Below, in pieces: positions 13,797-25,024 of a stretch of 64,000 nt of DNA. The position numbers and the translations under genes were made by a program. Source of the stretch: Prostheceraeus crozeri (Eukaryota > Platyhelminthes > Polycladida > Euryleptidae); contig CAJQUW010003055.1 of the NCBI GenBank assembly GCA_907163375.1, positions 304,804 to 368,803 of the forward strand, written 5' to 3'. The first letter of the stretch is position 1. Each line of letters starts with the position of its first letter. A model generated the notes under the pieces. It was not told the origin of the DNA. It saw only the letters and a list, made by a program, of their open reading frames with translations, and searched no databases.

Positions 13797-13995
13797 TGGG
13801 GTAGAATTCTACCCCAACCGTTTTCAGACAAGCGTAATTTTTTTATTACGCACATTTGATCATTGATACTATATGACTTTTTTTGTTAGATAGGGTCAAT
13901 TTTACACGCTACATTCTTGATTTGAAATATATTGTACTTCATCGGATATTTCAAGAATCACAGTTACTTATGTTCTGGGGTAGAATTCTACCCCA
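13797..13995. repeat. Pair of identical 20-bp perfect palindromes
   Basis: TGGGGTAGAATTCTACCCCA occurs at 13797-13816 and again at 13976-13995, 179 bp apart. Each copy is perfectly self-complementary around an EcoRI-type GAATTC core. They could be the ends of a tiny mobile element or two related insertions; no coding sequence lies between them. Confidence 0.7.
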
Positions 13996-14479
13996 ACAAT
14001 TATTTGTCAAAAATATCATTGATCTGTTGCTGAAAAAACTTTTTGTTTCATTGTACTTCTGTTTTTCTATTTCGATCATCGAAAACATTCGATTTGATTT
14101 TGAAATTCGATTCGAAATCATTTGATTTATCTGAATTTCTTTCATCTTTCAACCTTTTTCACAGGAAATACCTAAGAGAATGGCAAGTATAGGCCTATAG
14201 GCCTACACGTCACAGGCTTTATATACAGGGTTTACGATCAACTTCCACATAACTAGGGGATCATGATATCATTGTAAGCGTGCCAAACCTCTTTAGTTAT
14301 ATCAATCACGTGATTTTTACAGTATTGAATCCACTCCGTATCTGATTGAATAGCCTCCTAGACGAGATTTGAGCTACTAATTATTTTAGGCCAGTTTGTC
14401 CTTGACAAAATTTTGTCGAATGAAGGCCTATGCTATTATACATTCAGATCTGAGAATCCTTCAATAGTCATGCACTGCA

Positions 14480-15208
14480 GCTACCGATAGTCGAAGTGGA
14501 CTGAAAATTCTGAATCTGTCCGAGCGACACAAGAAACTGAGACTACAGTAGCCAGTGAAACGTTGCCACTGGCGGAATCAGTGGTCATGGCTTGCTTACT
14601 CGGATGAGGCAGCTGTTCGAATAAAATTCAAAGATGTCTGCGCCTTTGGATGAAGTCTGGGTAAGACAGTGATGATCGTTTTTTGCATCGACGAGTCAGG
14701 ACGATTGCTGGAAATTGCTCATCTAGGGAGCCATTTTGAGTGATGGTCGCCTTTCACTGTATGTTGTGAGGGAAATCATGAACTCCGAACTCTACGTTCG
14801 AGTGCTCGAAGAAGCATCAGAGTTTAGCATTCAGTTTTTAGGGGATCAATCATCTGATTGGACTCTCTTGGATGACAATGCCCCATGATATCGTGCCGAA
14901 TCATGGGCAGGAATACGAACCTTAGACTGGCCACTGGCCGCCAGGTCTCCTGACTTGAATCCAATCGAGCATTTCTGGTCTATCTTGAAGCGGCGAGTTC
15001 GTCGACGAATTTGTCCTGGCAATGATTTGAATCGGTTGGAATCTTTAGTGAGGCAGGAATGGAATCAGATTGATCAACCGATGATCAGAAATTTGATCGG
15101 CAGTATGCCTAATTGCATCCGAAAGGTAGTAGAGGAGACGAATCTGGCCACTAGGGAACGCACCCATCAATCCTTTTACAGACTAGGCCCTTACTGGGCC
15201 AACATATA
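14480..15208 (+). pseudogene. Tc1/mariner transposase pseudogene (catalytic half)
   Basis: The DDE core of a Tc1-type transposase is recognisable in broken frames. A YSDEAAVRIKF-like first aspartate region lies near 14598, WTLLDDNAP near 14863 (second aspartate) and LNPIEHFWSILKRRVR near 14955 (third acidic residue), with an open C-terminal tail to 15208. In-frame stops and frameshifts upstream, including TGA right after the DDNAP motif, show it is dead. The N-terminal DNA-binding half is missing or beyond recognition. It is a different lineage from the 9.2-kb copy. Confidence 0.8.
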
Positions 15209-15841
15209 ACAAAGAAAAATATTTAATATGATATAGGAAACAAATTTATTCAGTTATAGTTAAAAACTTACTGTTTACTATAAAATGTTGCTGTTTTGAC
15301 TAATTTCTAATTGATTTCTAACCTGACCATCTTAATTTTTACAAAGCTTTCACTTTAAAATTTTTTGGTGTATTCACCTTCACATGGTTTGTGCAACCTG
15401 AAGATCTGTTGCATGCAAATGCATGTTGACCCTATATAATTCCTCTCCACAAATGCACCGCTGTGCTGTACAAGCAGGGGTACCAAGCCACAATGCGCAT
15501 GCAATAGTGAACAGATCATCGTTCATTTGAAGTCTGAAATATCGCATAGGATATGCGGATTTGGTCCTGCGAATACCAAGTCCATCGTAATAATAACTAT
15601 CTATGTATCAATCATTGATGGGCAAAGACGATTGCCATGTGATTACAATTAATAAACTGGATATCCATGACTGCAATTGTTGATATCGTCAGCCTATAAA
15701 GAAGTTTGCAGTTATTCGATGTTGGCTTGTTCCATAGAAATCAACAATGCCATAGTTTGTCCTGAAACATAGATGATGTAGCAATCCTTGGAAAGAAGCA
15801 TGAGATTCAAAAACTTTGCCATGCGCATATAAAACAATGCT
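15209..15841. other. Upstream region of the GPCR gene
   Basis: AT-rich, without a recognisable repeat. CAGGGGTACC near 15474 resembles a hAT terminus, but no partner or target duplication was found. Confidence 0.35.
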
Positions 15842-17092
15842 ATGTTCAATTATATATTCTTTCTAAATGAATACGCTGTAAATATCGGAATGATAGTCGA
15901 GCATGAAATTAGCGATGATTACAGACAATCTAATTCGCCTTTTCAAGTTGTAATTCTTATTGCGACAGTCTTCACAAGTTTAGTAGGAGGCGTTGGAAAT
16001 TTAAGAGTGCTCATCATTATAATACAGAGGATAAAAAAGTCAAGAGAAGTACTCGCGATACTTAATGATGGACTTATTGTGGCTGAGGTACTGGCAGATA
16101 ACTACATCCTTTCAGCATTTTTATTGGATTATATGACGAAACTGGGATTTGGAATTGATTTGGATATCTCTCATGCTCTGATTTGCAGAGCAAATTATAG
16201 CCTTATCTTCTTAAGTTATGGGGTGTCAAATTACGCCATACTTCTATTGTGCTTATCAAGATTTGTTGCTGTTTATCATCCTTTTCAATTTAAAAAAGTA
16301 ATGTGTACTAAAGTGCTGATTTGTGTATTTACGGTAAGTATTTTTATGGTACTAGCTCCATCAATTCTACGTTTCTGTGTGATGCATTTGCATATGCGTT
16401 CCCGAAATAACACTATTACATACGGATGTCATGAAATATACAAATTTCCAATTTCAGTCGTAATTGCACAATTTTTTGGCACTATGCTCCCATTTCTCGC
16501 ATTGATTGTTGTAATTGCTATGTCATATTATAACAAAATGAAGCCGAAGAACGTGGTGCAAGTTGAACATTCTACTAAAGCATTTGCGTCATCAGCTTTA
16601 CACAACAATGCAGTTTCAGCCATTTGTTTGATTCCTGGGAATATAGTGATCATTGTACATATAATACCGGTAATGTATGAACAACTCTATCAAAATTTTT
16701 TGCCGCATAAAGCTTTTGATCTTTTAGCACCACTAGCAAAATGCATCACATTTTACATCTTGTACTACTTCTCAGAACCATTCAAAGCTCTGAGTGATAA
16801 AATGACGTATTGGGTGCTGAGTAAATGTCCTTGCTTGCTTTCAGTAGCAGTCAAATATAGTTTCAATCCCCGCTCACAAGGCACGCGTCAGAATACACGT
16901 GCGGCAAGTCATTATGGTCGTGGTGCAGGTACAGATCCTAAATTATTCAATACAGCAAGGTCATTGACAAATGTTAGTAAAAATAGAGTGTCTCCAACTG
17001 AAACACAGACCTTATCTATCAGTGATTCTCTTTATACATGGACTGCTGATGTTGAAGGTACAAGTTTGTCAAGAAGTAGCCTAAGTGAATAG
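15842..17092 (+). CDS. Rhodopsin-class (class A-like) orphan GPCR, intronless
   Basis: An uninterrupted 416-codon frame with seven hydrophobic segments at roughly residues 35-61, 71-95, 113-140, 155-178, 204-230, 247-275 and 290-312, an extracellular N-terminus and a Ser/Thr-rich C-tail. TM1 has the GN pair (52-53). C115 at the top of TM3 and C196 in the second extracellular loop can form the conserved disulfide. TM3 ends in LSRFVAVYHPF (138-148), where the DRY motif would be. TM6 lacks CWxP and TM7 lacks NPxxY, so the receptor is divergent. Its ligand cannot be inferred. Met1 is the first in-frame ATG; Met17 is an alternative start. Lack of introns fits many invertebrate orphan receptors or a retrocopy. 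It may be a functional gene, since the long frame is intact in TE-rich DNA. Confidence 0.85.
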   Translation: MFNYIFFLNEYAVNIGMIVEHEISDDYRQSNSPFQVVILIATVFTSLVGGVGNLRVLIIIIQRIKKSREVLAILNDGLIVAEVLADNYILSAFLLDYMTKLGFGIDLDISHALICRANYSLIFLSYGVSNYAILLLCLSRFVAVYHPFQFKKVMCTKVLICVFTVSIFMVLAPSILRFCVMHLHMRSRNNTITYGCHEIYKFPISVVIAQFFGTMLPFLALIVVIAMSYYNKMKPKNVVQVEHSTKAFASSALHNNAVSAICLIPGNIVIIVHIIPVMYEQLYQNFLPHKAFDLLAPLAKCITFYILYYFSEPFKALSDKMTYWVLSKCPCLLSVAVKYSFNPRSQGTRQNTRAASHYGRGAGTDPKLFNTARSLTNVSKNRVSPTETQTLSISDSLYTWTADVEGTSLSRSSLSE

Positions 17093-18370
17093 GCAAAATG
17101 ATGGACGCTATTTAACATAACAATCCCGCTTCACAATGTGATCTTTCTATTGAAATTTGTCAAATTGCCCGGGCTCTGATCGTTTTGAGATCCCAGTATG
17201 CATGCAAATGAGAGATTCCCAGTGTAGACATTCCAGCTTTTAGTGGCCTTTAGAAAGCGAAATTCTCTTAAAAGTCATTTTTGTATATCCGAGACCTACT
17301 GTTTTCTTAGGCTATCAGTGGCTGTAAAGTAGAGATTTGGAAATGTTTCAGATGCCCTATTTCTCGTGTGTTTTACGGCTTAATTAACTCTATTTCTCCC
17401 GGCCGAGGATAGGGGACAGGGGTTCCTGGAGTCCCTCTAGACATTTTTTGACATTGCTCAAGAGCAACAATAGCCACGACTACAGTTTGTGACTACGTGA
17501 TTCTGATAAGTAGTTAAAATTTTATCAAACTTAGCCTTTGGGCACATAATATTTGAAGTTTAGTTAGGAGGATGTTTTGAAAATCAAGAATATGCTTCAA
17601 TTTACAAAATTGAGCAAAATAGTTTGTAGGTAATTTGAATTGATTAAGATTCTTAATTAATTCAGATTACTTGTAAACCATTGACAAAGTCTAAATGAAG
17701 TGAAAATTCATGCATTGCACTCAGGATAGTGGGAATCCCACTTAAGCGGGAGAAAAGTACAAAAAATTTCCAACACACGTGAGACACTCCGGTTAAGAGG
17801 GAGAGTTATCGGAAGCCACTCCACTTAAGCGGGAGACCTTTTGCAATTTTAATGATTTTGCTTGTTTATTTAAAGATGGATTTGAACTTCTGCATTAAAG
17901 AATTTTCGTTTATGTTCTCACGTTCTCATGCACATGGCGGCAGTACAGCGTTGCAAGCATAATTTCCCTCTTCAAGACGCGTTCGCATTAGGTGAGAACG
18001 GGTAGAGGTTTCTCATTTTATCTTTGTTTTTCTTTTGTCCAATAAGACAAAATCTGTTGTTTACAAAGTAATCGCTGTTCATCTAGTTACACAGACTTTT
18101 TAAGAAATTCAGTGCATCAGCTGACAGAGAAGTTAGTCAACGAACAGAACACGCGTTCTCTCTATATAAGAAAAGGCTGAACTTATCTCAGATTCTGAAA
18201 TCTCCAGAGCTAAGCAGCGGCAAAAGTCAAAAAAGTAATTGACAGATTCCTTTGCTCCTTGGATAGATCTGAGATTTCCAACTGTGAACCAATAAACTGT
18301 GACCATTTTTCCCTATTTTTAGAACTACTTTTGACAAATACATAGCAGTCAGAATGTTTTGCGCAGAGAA
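17093..18370. other. Intergenic with CACTTAAGCGGGAG repeats
   Basis: Mostly featureless. Around 17738-17845 the motif CACTTAAGCGGGAGA occurs twice with a related GGTTAAGAGGGAGA between, arranged directly. This resembles terminal sequence of a pogo/Tigger-type element, but no opposite end was seen. Confidence 0.35.
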
Positions 18371-18600
18371 CTAGTCGACAGATCTTGCGAAAAATAGCCA
18401 AAGCTTGTTAAAGAGTCCTGCGATTATGCCGCACTTTTCTTAAGATTTTTTAAGATTTTGTATGCAGGATTTTAGCATTTTTACAAGTCTGTAAAAAATC
18501 TTGAAACAGATCGAGATGATTAGGCGCAAGAACGTTCGGAAGATTTGAAAGATGGATAGGACCTCATAGATTTTATGCACGTTGCGATCTCAAGATCTTT
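18371..18600. repeat. Dispersed repeat, copy 1
   Basis: About 230 bp that aligns by eye with 39633-39837. Shared blocks include TTGCGAAAAATAGCCAAA, TTAGCATTTTTACA and the segment GATCGA...ATGGAT. Moderate divergence with indels; no coding content. The family is unknown. Confidence 0.65.
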
Positions 18601-19606
18601 AGGTAGATTTGTAAGCAAAATAAGGTGTAAGATGCTCAATCACTAAAGTTCCTGGCAACCTACCGTACCCATGTGGTTCTGAAACCAAATGGCTACAAAA
18701 TGCCACAAATTTCGCTTACTTACTTCGGCCTTTCCTGTTACAGATGCTGAGTAGTCCAATAAGTCAACTGACTCCCAGATCATACCGTTAATATTGCAAT
18801 CAGCATGACACAAGAATCCAGTGACTATCGGTATATCGACCATTGAAACTCATCACCACGCTGAAGCGAAACAAATACTTTCTTGAGGGCTTGTATAAAT
18901 GAAAATGTTAATTAACATTTGACAAAATTGCCTATCCAACTTCAAGCAACTTAACTTTGAATCCATTGGATTAGATACACAAAAGGATTCAAAACTAGCG
19001 AATTAGAGACAAAGAACACTGAAAATGAACGGATTAAAAAGCACAAGTTGGCTTATCCCATGTCTCTCAATTCTTTCAGAGATCCAAGTCGTAAAATCCA
19101 CCATAGCGCATCCACTGAAAGTATTTGAATTCAGATTGTCATAGGAGAAACATCTTGAAAGTTGAAAACATTATAATCACAATGCATAGCATCACAAGTT
19201 GTGATTCACAGCATCCTCACATAGCAAAATGAAATGAATATAAAACAGTCTAGGCCTATTTGCTGACATATCGGAGCGTAAATCATATTCAAAATTTAGT
19301 AATGAGATTTAGTAAATGAGACGGATAAAGTAAAGTACTGTAATACCGAAAAATACCTGTATGACTGAATATTTATTTACACAATGACAAGATTGAGGTT
19401 TGTATAGTAGACATAGCAATCTCAATTAAGCAGGTTCTGAAACGCATCATAACCTTATTCGTCCGCGTTTCCACAATTATTTCAAAACATGTATGGTCAA
19501 ACTTATAACATTCAATTCACAATAATTAAAATGTTCGTGAAATCAGATAAGACAAACCTCTTCCATACACTAGCTACAACCTACCTTCGCCGACCGTACC
19601 ACCTAT
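18601..19606. other. Intergenic, nothing recognised
   Basis: AT-rich sequence with no supportable gene or repeat, ending at the target duplication of the next hAT element. Confidence 0.4.
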
Positions 19607-19614
19607 ATTGTAGC

Positions 19615-20711
19615 CAGTGGCGTCTTCTCCGTACCTGCGAGGCCTTCGGCACATCCTAAATAATAATTTACCAACATTTATAAAAATGAAAAGTGTCATC
19701 ATTCATTATATTTCATTTAAATTCGATAGCCTCTCGTAGTAGCTGTCCGTCTCAAAATCAGACGCTCAACCTTAGAGTGAACAGTTTTGCGCGTGCACGA
19801 ATCACAGCTGTTTTCTTCTAACGATTAGACACACATGCTAGTCGTGTGTTCAGACGGAGCGAAAGCGAGTTGCGTGCGTGTGAAGCAGCAAGCGCACGCG
19901 CCCGCACTAATATTGACTTTCTCGATAGACACAGAATGCTTTGCCTTCTCCAATTTTTACAATGAAATTCTCCGTTATTCTTGATCGAGGCTCGACGGTA
20001 CTTAAATATAGAAAGGGAAGCGCAATCCAATTGTTCCTGTCCTTCGTTTCTCGTCGGAGAGGCCACTTCGTCAACAATAGCAGCTGACTGACGTTCAGAC
20101 AAGACTGCGATCAGATGATGAGCGTTCGCCAATGAATGGAGAGTAATGCATCTGACTCTAACGCCCACATTCGGTAGAATTCCATGATTTGTTTTTGCGT
20201 GATTGATGTGACGCTATGTTTAGTACTGTAGATAAGCTCATAATTACGCCTTTCGTCCGAAAGGAATATACTGAAAAGATGACAGTCGTCAAGCAAGGTA
20301 GGCCAACACCTGATTTAAAAATTGAAAGTACTCACAGAGAAAGAAATAAGAGATACACAAGACATTTTAATGCATCAAAGTTCAAACACATGAGTGCCTG
20401 ACCAGCCGTGAGAAACGCAAGGAACCCCTCCTCATTTTTCCTCATTCCCTTCCTCATTTTTTCTCGAGAAAATGTGGTCTGGACAGAGAGGGGATATAGT
20501 AATCTCAGCTCCTTGAGTAAGGCGATTAGGCGGCATGAGCAATTAACTTCTCATGTGCACATTGACTTGGCATTAAAAAATGTTCGGGAAATTGTTATTA
20601 AAAATTCATCTTATATGAAAATAAATGTTATAACATAAAAAATGTCTGGTATAGAAATAGTATTCCAATGCCGAGCGAAGGCCTGTGGTCTGGGAGCACG
20701 CGACACCACTG
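19615..20711. mobile_element. Non-autonomous hAT transposon (1.1 kb)
   Basis: The ends are CAGTGGCGTC (19615-19624) and GACACCACTG (20702-20711), matching inverted repeats with one mismatch. An exact 8-bp target duplication, ATTGTAGC, lies at 19607-19614 and 20712-20719. The short ORFs inside (about 60-116 codons on both strands) show no transposase motif. The exact duplication makes the boundaries firm. Confidence 0.9.
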
Positions 20712-21000
20712 ATTGTAGCACTATAATATAGTTTTGATCAATCAAGAAGCTAATCATCCGTTTCATATTAAGTAAGACATTTCAACCACAGAATAATATC
20801 AACGTTCGCAACATTAACAGTTTGAGTTCATCGCTGACATTCGAACAGCAGGATTACCGAAATGATGAGAAGCGCTCCCATTTCAAATGCAGTTTGACAC
20901 ATCAGCAGCATAAAAAACAAAATCTAGCGCAAGTTCAACCTAGTCAATGGCGATCTGCAGCTGTAGACATGAACCACAGAGGCAAATAACAACTAATAAG

Positions 21001-21801
21001 TAGGGCGGTCAATAAAGTCAAAAAGTCAATAAAGTAAAAATACGGTCAAAATAAACAAATGAAGTCAATATAGTCAATAGAGTAAAAATAAGGTCAAATG
21101 TAGTCAAATAAGGTCATAAAGTTTAAATAAGACAGTACATTTTTCAGGAATCTGGTCTTCCCAGGCGGTATTTTTAGACACCTGGCCTTCCTAAGCTCTA
21201 TTTTTCGATCTGGGTTTCCCGAACTCTTTTCAATCAAAACAAAAAGCTAAGCTAATGGGACACCAAATATTCCCGCAAGGATTTCAACGCACATAACTAC
21301 ATCTTTTTGTTAACTGACACTGACTATCTTCGATTGTTCGAAATGCCCAAGACATCTGAAAGTGAGGCATCCAAGTGCAAAAGAATTACTTGCCAATATC
21401 CTCAAGAATTTAAAGCAGCACCAAGGAATGAACTTTTCTGTGTGCTTTGTGCATTCCCGGTGAAATACGCGAAACAGTTTATGATTCTTTTTCCCCAAAA
21501 CATTAAATACTATGCACTAATGAATTACAATGCCAGTAACAATTAACTCGTTGTTCAAGAGGCATTCCTTCTTTTCGTGAAGAACTTTGTATGTGGGCTC
21601 AATAATAAAATGTGTTTCTTTGATTAAAACAAGTAACGTTATCTTGTGAGTCTGAAATGATGTTTTCTTTGGTTAAACAAAACTGAATTAGGTAAAAAAA
21701 TTGGGTAAAAATTCAACATTCAAGTCAAAAATTTTAGGTCAAAATTTACTTGAAAATAAAGTAAAAATTCGTAATTTTTTAGGTCAATAAAAACCGCCCT
21801 A
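21001..21801. mobile_element. Short hAT-like element (0.8 kb)
   Basis: TAGGGCGGTCAATAAA at the left and the complement of TAGGGCGGTTTTTATTGACC at the right. The flanks CTAATAAG (20993-21000) and CTAACAAG (21802-21809) form an 8-bp target duplication with one mismatch. Both subterminal regions are packed with GTCAATAAAGTCAAAAAGTC-type direct repeats, likely transposase sites. No transposase is encoded; the 79-codon frame at 21307 is not recognisable. Confidence 0.85.
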
Positions 21802-22183
21802 CTAACAAGCAAGGGCTTAGACAAGTATCGTGGACAACATTAAAATGTCTATCTTCTTGGTCAATCAGGATGTTTTGACATTTATTCTTCCATGATTAGG
21901 AACCCGTACACATTTATCAATGGATCTCATGATCGATATGTTTGATGCTTTTCTTCGACTCACAGTTGATGAAAACTTTGTTAAATGTTTATTGACGCAT
22001 TGATTTCAAGACAAAAAGCAATTAGCTAATATTGAATATAGCAGCTAACATCAAATATTATCATGTTTATCAAAATATTATACAGTTTTTCTGAACCATT
22101 GTAAATATCTATTGTTCTATTTCTATGTCCTGAAATATAGGTCTGCATACAACGAATACATTGCATACAACTGCAGTGCGATA

Positions 22184-22358
22184 AGGCCTCAGCCACACGA
22201 GCGTCTCGAGCAAACGTATGTTCGTAAGGTATTTAATCGCGCTGGTTTGCTTTGCTCGCAGTGTGGCAGTCTACAACTGCTGCAATGATGACTTTATATT
22301 TACTGCAAAACGCTTTGCTCGGAAACGCTTGGAAAAGCTCGCAGTGTGGCTGAGGCCT
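22184..22358. mobile_element. 175-bp TA-flanked MITE
   Basis: AGGCCTCAGCCACAC at the left and GTGTGGCTGAGGCCT at the right are perfect 15-bp inverted repeats. TA follows at 22359-22360 and precedes at 22182-22183. The imperfect pairing continues inward (GAGCG / CTCGC). No coding capacity. Confidence 0.85.
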
Positions 22359-22439
22359 TAGAAATTTTAACAGCCATGTAGCGATAAATTATTTGATAAT
22401 TATTATTGCATGATGAGGGTCATTTATCGTCCGTCGAGC

Positions 22440-22682
22440 GGTTCATCTTAGCGGTCATCTTAGCGGTTCAAGCGGCAGCACAGAACAGACAATCGTACAC
22501 GACGCACAAACTATAAACGCTCGCCCGCGCGTATTCATAAACATTCCCCATGTTTTGGCAGCATCAGATCAAGTGATTTCTGACTCTTAGTGCAGCGCGT
22601 ATGTACGCGGGTAGAAGAATAGAATGCCCTTAATCACGGATGTTTGTAGTGTTCCGTAATTACGCGTAGCATGTCACCTAGT
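22440..22682. mobile_element. MITE family fragment D
   Basis: About 240 bp matching the second half of member A, from the GCGGTTCA segment to the terminal GTCACCTAGTG. The other end is absent. A small duplication (TTAGCGGTCATCTTAGCGG) marks the broken edge. Confidence 0.75.
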
Positions 22683-23769
22683 GAAAGCTTAAATACGCAT
22701 TATCAACTAGCAGCAGAGCAGAATAAGCTATGATCGGAAATTATCATTTTATATCATTTTATTTTTCATAATGAAAACATACCATTATTTAGTGAAATAT
22801 TCGTAGGCCTGTACCGTGAATAGATTAAGTCAAACGAATATTTCGATTTACACTCATACTTTTACTGCTCTGAGTTGAACAAAGTTGAAATTAGATTGCG
22901 CATCGATATATTCCAAATAAGGCCGAAGAAAGTATTTTTATCAGACAAAGCTTCTTGTATATCAAAACTTAGGTTGGGCCTATGGGCTATACATTAGACA
23001 TCGCAAGTTTTGATTTAAGTTTTATACACTCAAATCACAAATATGCCTACAATATGCAGTTGGCTAGGCCAACAGTATCTAAAGTACGAAAAAAATGATG
23101 AAAATATTTAGATTACAGTCATGCTTCAAAAACATCAAGACACTTATTAATGAGTTCAATGTTCAATCATGGGCCTACTGGAAGTCTGAAGTAACCAGCA
23201 ATATATGAGATATACACTGTACATATAGAGCTAATTCCAGAAAATGGCGGTCTTTATTAACCAGAATCTTAATTATCCAAGTCCGAAATATCCAGCTTTG
23301 ACCGTACTCGTATATCCAAATTTCAAAGTTTCGTTTACATATTACTAGTAATTTATTCATAAGCTTTATACTTGTATTATAGAAACTCAGACAAATTAAA
23401 AAAAATTCAACCTAGTGTTTTTAAACTAGCATTGTTTGACAATCTGTGCGATAGACAGACTGACAGACAATAGCCTGTTGCTTTTCGCTGCATGAATCAA
23501 CCAGTGGGGAAGGATATGGTTAGAACAAACGAATGAGACTAAATTTCCTTCAATACAAAATGTGAAGAATCTATGATTAGATAATGCAACAAAATTTTCA
23601 TATCAAATATCATTTGATATCATTTTTCAAAAATAATATGATATAAGTGAAGTGAATATAATATGAATATATTCATATTATAATATAATATGAAGTTTTG
23701 GTGTTGAACCTTTTTACTAGTTCGTTGGTTAAACATTTAAATTAAGTTACTTTTAATTAAATTTTTGTA
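22683..23769. other. Intergenic / LINE 3' flank
   Basis: AT-rich, with a palindromic ATATTCATATTATAATATAA cluster around 23630-23695 just beyond the LINE 3' end. No gene is supportable. Confidence 0.4.
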
Positions 23770-24279
23770 TTTTTAAATTATTTTGAATTAAACAGGAAGT
23801 TCATTGTATATGGATTGCGCACGGATGGAAAACATATACTTTCTAGCTTGGTTCGGCTAAAGGGAATACTGAGCAGAGTTTTCTTGGTCGATCTCAAAGA
23901 GCGCACGGTACTGCGAAACGATAGCATGTCGCTGATGTGAGATGGTGCCAATCCATTCAAAGCTTTATAGACCATGACCGATGTAATATAAATTGCACGC
24001 AATAATGAAGGAAGCCAATGTAATTTTTCAATAGTGCTAATGGATACATTGTCTTTAAGGCGTATGTTTAATATCATTCTCATCGTTTTTTCTAATAGTC
24101 TATCAATACGTCTTTGATTTTTTTGAGCTGCCAAATCCCCACACTGGTAAGAAATAATCAATATGTGGCAACATGAAGCATGAAGGAAACTTCAAACGAG
24201 CAAAATGTGGCAGATAGGGTTTGACTCTAGAGAATAGCTTTAAATTTCGTTTCACAGTCTTCGTAATCCGGTCAAGGGG
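23770..24279 (-). pseudogene. LINE ORF2, C-terminal part (split by Polinton)
   Basis: On the minus strand the sequence immediately left of the Polinton continues the reverse-transcriptase thumb and C-terminus of a Jockey/CR1-like non-LTR retrotransposon. Recognisable segments are DRITKTVKRNLKLFSRVKPY directly at the junction, the HIDY..PVWG motif, then NQRRIDRLLEKTMRMILN and YITSVMVYKALNGLAPSHI, ending near 23778. Frameshifts near 24160-24200 show it was already decaying. It belongs with 38622-39340 as one interrupted gene. Confidence 0.85.
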
Positions 24280-24734
24280 AGTAGTATATAGTGTGACATC
24301 CGGCGCGACGCTTCGCTTCGCTTTGCTTCGCTTCGCTTGCGCCGGATGTCACACTTTTGCGGGGTTTTTTCAAAAAATCAAAATTTCAAAAATTTAGGTA
24401 GACTTCAAATTTCACGTGGCCGAAGGCCCAAGGGGGGAAAATTTAGGTAGTGACAAATTTTCAAAAAAACAAAATTTCAAAAATTTAGCCGGTCCCGAAA
24501 TATCACGTAATCTCAAATTTGAGAATTACAATTTTCTCGCTTAAATCATGACCGTTCAAGGACACCGAAAAAATCATAAAAGTTAAGAATCTCAAAATTT
24601 GAGAATTACAATTTTCATTGCTTAAATCATGACCGTTCAAGGACACCAAAAATCATAAAAGTTGAGAATTTCAAATTCATGAATTTTATCCATCTTTCAG
24701 GTTTTTAAAATATATCATGTGACTAAAAATATTT
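24280..24734 (+). repeat. Polinton left terminal inverted repeat
   Basis: 455 bp, nearly identical to the complement of 38167-38621. The outer end contains a 16-bp perfect stem, GTGTGACATCCGGCGC (24291-24306) pairing with 24339-24354, around a loop made of CTTCG/CTTTG repeats. The inner half contains two direct copies of a ~75-bp unit (about 24510-24665) with the shared block AAATCATGACCGTTCAAGGA. Confidence 0.95.
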
Positions 24735-24737
24735 GAA

Positions 24738-24787
24738 GGAATTGACATATTCTTAACAATAAGTTTAGGTACTTTTACAATTGTCAT
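24738..24787 (+). pseudogene. Captured fragment of the element's own membrane-protein gene
   Basis: Fifty bases just inside the left TIR match 27058-27108 of the transmembrane-hairpin gene with about five mismatches (shared block CATATTCTTAACAATAAGTT). There is no match on either side, so it is a stray internal duplication or recombination scar. Confidence 0.8.
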
Positions 24788-25024
24788 TCAAGGGTAGAGA
24801 ACATCTGCTTCTCGCATTTATGAATAAAATGCATTTCAGTGTAAGGAGCTGTGTCCTCCAACTCAAACATTTGAAAGGAAACAATGTATGAAAGAACAAA
24901 CAGCTGCTACACCCACTTATTCATTTGTAAAGACGTGGCATATAATTGCAGCATGTAGGAAGTAAGACTTCATTTACAATTCCATTAATCATAACTAGTG
25001 ACTGTTTTCTTTCCTTATTGCAAA

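Noticed and set aside
15474-15490. CAGGGGTACC as a further hAT terminus
   Set aside because: No inverted partner and no 8-bp duplication found in the window.
24998-25024. Upstream GTG start for the first Polinton gene
   Set aside because: Eukaryotic context; the ATG at 25025 is used instead.
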